DNA of 7,387 nucleotides from assembly GCA_030431165.1 (NCBI GenBank), contig JAUIJQ010000150.1, positions 1-7,387 of the forward strand, read 5' to 3'. Origin of the DNA: Rhodothermia bacterium (lineage in GTDB: Bacteria > Bacteroidota > Rhodothermia > Rhodothermales > JABDKH01). Of the stretch, positions 4,828 through 7,387 are shown piece after piece. How positions within the stretch are numbered: the stretch's first letter is position 1; each line of letters starts with the position of its first letter. The notes beneath the pieces are model-generated. The model did no database searches. It was given only the letters and a program-made list of their open reading frames with translations, and was not told where the DNA came from. A program made the translations under genes and the position numbers.

Positions 4828-7387
4828 AACGATTCGTCGAGGTTTGCTTTGCGCGGCCGGTAGCCGTGACGGCCGTCTTCGCGCTGCTAGGCGCCCTCGC
4901 GGCGGTAGCCTGGATGCGGATCCCCGTCTCGCTCCTTCCGGATCTTCGTTATCCGGCGATGATGGTGTGGACTGCCTACCCCGACGTCCCGCCCGACCGC
5001 GTTGAACGCGCCGTCACCGAACGGATCGAGCAGGCTGTCGCCTCTGTTGCCGGTCTCCAGCGTATCACGGCGCGGTCGCAGCTAGGTGGTAGCCTCGTTC
5101 GAGTCGACCTGGACTGGAACACGAACCTCGACCTCGCGCTCCTCGATGTGCGCGAACAATTGGATCGGCTTGGCGCATCGCTGCCTGAAGAAGCCGGCCG
5201 CCCGGCCGTGCTGCGGATCGACCCATCCGACCGGCCCATCATGGTGCTTTCGCTACGGTCGGATGAGGACTCGTCCCGGTTCGGCACCGACCTCACCGGA
5301 CTCAAGCGCATCGCTCAGGATGTCGTCGCGCGCCGGCTTGAACAGCTCGACGGTGTTGCACGCGTTCGTGTTACCGGTGGGCACGACCGGCAGATCGACG
5401 TTGTGCTGGACCCGGCGAAGCTTGCTTCGTTCGGGATCACGCTGGACCAGGTACGGAGCGCGCTCGCGCAGGCAAATGTGCAGTTGCCGGGCGGATTTAT
5501 CATGCGCGGGCCGTTTCGCTACGTGGTCGAGGTGAGCGGCGAGTTCCGCGACACCGAAGATGTCGCCGATGCTGTGATCGCGTACCGGGGTGCGCTCCCG
5601 GTAAGAACGCGCGACCTGGGGACGGTACGCGAAAGCAATGTGGAACGACGCGGACTTGTCCGCCTCGACGGCGCCGAGACATTGCTGCTTCTGGTCGAGC
5701 GGCGCCCCGACGCGAATACGGTAGAGACCGCGGCTGATGTACATGAAGCGCTTGAGGCGCTGCGCTCTGAGCTGCCGCGAGTATCGCTGAACGTGCTTAT
5801 CGACGACAGCGCGTTTATTGAGGCATCCATCGACGGCGTGGCGCAGGCCGTGTTGTACGGCGGCATATTGGCGATGCTGATTCTGCTACTGTTCCTGCGT
5901 CGTCTTCGGCCGCTCATGGCTGTTGCGGTTGCAATCCCGCTGTCGCTTGGTATTGCCCTCTTGTTCTTTGATGTGCTCGGCGTGTCATTCAACCTGATCT
6001 CGCTGTCGGGCCTGGCGCTTGGCGTGGGGATGCTTGTGGACAACGCGATCGTCGTTGTTGAGAACATCGCAAGACTCCGGCAAACAGGGCTGAGTGCGCG
6101 CGACGCGGGGCGTGAGGGCGCCGCGGAGGTTGGTGGGGCGATCACTGCCTCAACGCTTACGACGATCGCGGTATTTCTCCCGATTACGTTTGTTGAAGGG
6201 CTTGCGGGGCGGCTCTTCCGTGATCAGTCCCTTGCGGTTGTGTGCGCTTTGGGCGCCTCGTTGCTCGTCGCACTTGCTGTGGTACCACTTATTGCCGCCG
6301 GAAAGCGACGTGACCAGCCTGCCTCTCCCGCAGTCACCGGTGATGCCTCTGTTGTCGTAGCGGACGGGCGTCGTCGGGCTGGCGTGTTGATTGATCGGTA
6401 TGAGGCAGCACTTGCCTGGTGCCTGGATCACAGACTGACGGTCATGGCTGGTGCGACGCTGCTGCTGATTGGCTCGACGCTGGCCGCGCAGCGTTTGCCG
6501 CGTGAGGTGGTGCCGCAGACCGAACAGGGGCGGGTGCAGCTTCACCTCACGATGCCGTCGGATGCCGACTTGCCGCTGGTCTCGGTGCGCGCCGCCGCGA
6601 TTGAACGCGTCGCGTCTGCGCAGCCGGACGTTGCACACGTGCTGGCCGATCTCGGTGAACGGGATGAGGCGCGGCTTGAGCTTGAGCCGCGACCACCATA
6701 CGAATCCGACATCACGCTCATTGTTGCACCGGGCTACGCATCGCGCGCCACGGCCGCGGCTGTTATAGATGCGGTGGGTGCACTGGCTGACGACGTTTCG
6801 GTTGAGGTGCGCCCGGTTCAGACGCAACTCGAGGCGTTGTTGACGCGAGGCAGTGGCGACCTGTTTATCGATCTTGTAGCCGAAGATCGACGCGACGCGG
6901 AATCGGTTGTTGATACGGTGCTTGGCCGCCTTTATCGCAGCGACGCGCTCCGCAATGTGCACCGGTTTGATTTCGCACGGGTGCCGGCCTACCGGATCGC
7001 TTTCCGGCGTGACGAGATGGCGCGGTACGGCGTGTCGTCCTCGATGGTCACCGCGCATCTCGAAGCGGCGGGGCGCGGGCGACGGGCTACCGAGCTGCGG
7101 AGTGTCAACGAGTCGGTGCCGATTGTCCTGCGCGCGCGACAGCTGGGCTCTGTCGAGGCATTGCTTGAGCAACGCGTACGTACCCGCAACGGACTGCTCC
7201 CGCTCGGAGCGTTTGTGGAAGTGACACAGGTGGACTTGCCATCGGATCTGGTTCGCATCGACCAGACATCCGTCGTTCGCATCGTCGCCGACCTTGCACC
7301 GGATGCTGATCTGCGTCGTGCCGAAGCCGCGGTGAGCAGTGCGTTTGCGGGTGTATTACCGATCAATGTGCGCGGACGCCTTCACGG
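4824..7387 (+). CDS. RND efflux permease (AcrB/HAE-like inner-membrane transporter), C-terminus cut off
   Basis: The frame opens at ATG 4824, overlapping the adaptor stop, and runs off the edge after 854 codons; AcrB-like permeases have about 1,030-1,050, so the last 180-200 residues, with most of TM8-12, are missing. Proton-driven efflux across the inner membrane and periplasm is the family function. MKRFVEVCFARPVAV leads into TM1 (about 10-30), followed by MRIPVSLLPDLRYPAM, the typical RND N-terminus. The first porter region ends near 339 and TM2-TM6 span about 340-495. The TM4 motif GVGMLVDNAIVVVENI carries D406, at the position of AcrB D407, but has N407 where AcrB has D408. A cytosolic loop of about 40 residues precedes TM7 (about 538-556, then LPREVVPQTEQGRV). 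The second porter region follows. It works with the adaptor just upstream. The motif suggests the broad drug/hydrophobic exporter branch rather than heavy-metal pumps, but the substrate is unknown. Confidence 0.92.
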   Translation, partial: MKRFVEVCFARPVAVTAVFALLGALAAVAWMRIPVSLLPDLRYPAMMVWTAYPDVPPDRVERAVTERIEQAVASVAGLQRITARSQLGGSLVRVDLDWNTNLDLALLDVREQLDRLGASLPEEAGRPAVLRIDPSDRPIMVLSLRSDEDSSRFGTDLTGLKRIAQDVVARRLEQLDGVARVRVTGGHDRQIDVVLDPAKLASFGITLDQVRSALAQANVQLPGGFIMRGPFRYVVEVSGEFRDTEDVADAVIAYRGALPVRTRDLGTVRESNVERRGLVRLDGAETLLLLVERRPDANTVETAADVHEALEALRSELPRVSLNVLIDDSAFIEASIDGVAQAVLYGGILAMLILLLFLRRLRPLMAVAVAIPLSLGIALLFFDVLGVSFNLISLSGLALGVGMLVDNAIVVVENIARLRQTGLSARDAGREGAAEVGGAITASTLTTIAVFLPITFVEGLAGRLFRDQSLAVVCALGASLLVALAVVPLIAAGKRRDQPASPAVTGDASVVVADGRRRAGVLIDRYEAALAWCLDHRLTVMAGATLLLIGSTLAAQRLPREVVPQTEQGRVQLHLTMPSDADLPLVSVRAAAIERVASAQPDVAHVLADLGERDEARLELEPRPPYESDITLIVAPGYASRATAAAVIDAVGALADDVSVEVRPVQTQLEALLTRGSGDLFIDLVAEDRRDAESVVDTVLGRLYRSDALRNVHRFDFARVPAYRIAFRRDEMARYGVSSSMVTAHLEAAGRGRRATELRSVNESVPIVLRARQLGSVEALLEQRVRTRNGLLPLGAFVEVTQVDLPSDLVRIDQTSVVRIVADLAPDADLRRAEAAVSSAFAGVLPINVRGRLH

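Noticed and set aside
6150..7172. Long minus-strand open frame (340 codons) opposite the permease
   Set aside because: It is antisense to a clear RND permease, its translation is Arg/His-rich with no recognisable domain, and long antisense frames are expected in GC-rich genes.
1..7387. CRISPR arrays, tRNA/rRNA genes, insertion sequences or attachment sites
   Set aside because: No regularly spaced repeats, cloverleaf-like segments, transposase motifs or terminal inverted repeats were seen on reading both strands.

Overview
The window reads as a GC-rich, Gram-negative bacterial chromosome segment. A beta-barrel outer-membrane protein and an RND (inner-membrane proton-driven) efflux system imply two membranes. 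Few genes have a recognisable Shine-Dalgarno sequence, starts include GTG and probably TTG, and one exported protein is very acidic. That mix would fit a marine or halophilic lineage with weak SD use, such as a Rhodothermia-type Bacteroidota, but this taxonomic guess is weak. All supported genes lie on the + strand, and both edges cut through genes.

Layout. (1) Bases 2-1162 are the C-terminal end of a larger protein: an Ala/Gly-rich segment followed by a domain with a HEATH zinc-metallopeptidase motif, resembling the tip of a polymorphic (Rhs/CDI/contact-dependent) toxin. (2) After about 108 non-coding bases comes a small outer-membrane protein (1271-2188) with a signal peptide, an Ig-like N-domain, two acidic segments and a C-terminal barrel ending in Phe. 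(3) Fifteen bases later begins an AlkC-type DNA-alkylation-repair glycosylase (2204-3394) with a HEAT-like N-domain and the Ig-like C-domain of the long AlkC subtype. Its 5' coding end contains two perfect 10-bp inverted repeats, the second terminator-like. Its Ig domain carries a 12-bp tandem repeat. (4) A short regulatory gap (3395-3507) leads to an efflux operon: a periplasmic adaptor (3508-4827) translationally coupled by an ATGA overlap to an RND permease (4824 to the window edge; 854 codons of an expected total of about 1,030-1,050).

Function. The adaptor and permease should form the inner-membrane and periplasmic parts of a tripartite pump; no TolC-like outer-membrane channel gene is visible here. 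AlkC is a self-contained base-excision-repair enzyme. The outer-membrane protein could be co-transcribed with alkC, but no functional link is evident. The most unusual local structure is the adaptor's 5' end. There, an 8-bp perfect dyad covers the first possible start codon, and an ATG-initiated 12-codon frame ends on a CCCTTTT slippery-type sequence that would join the adaptor frame by a -1 shift. No tRNA, rRNA, CRISPR array or insertion sequence was seen.
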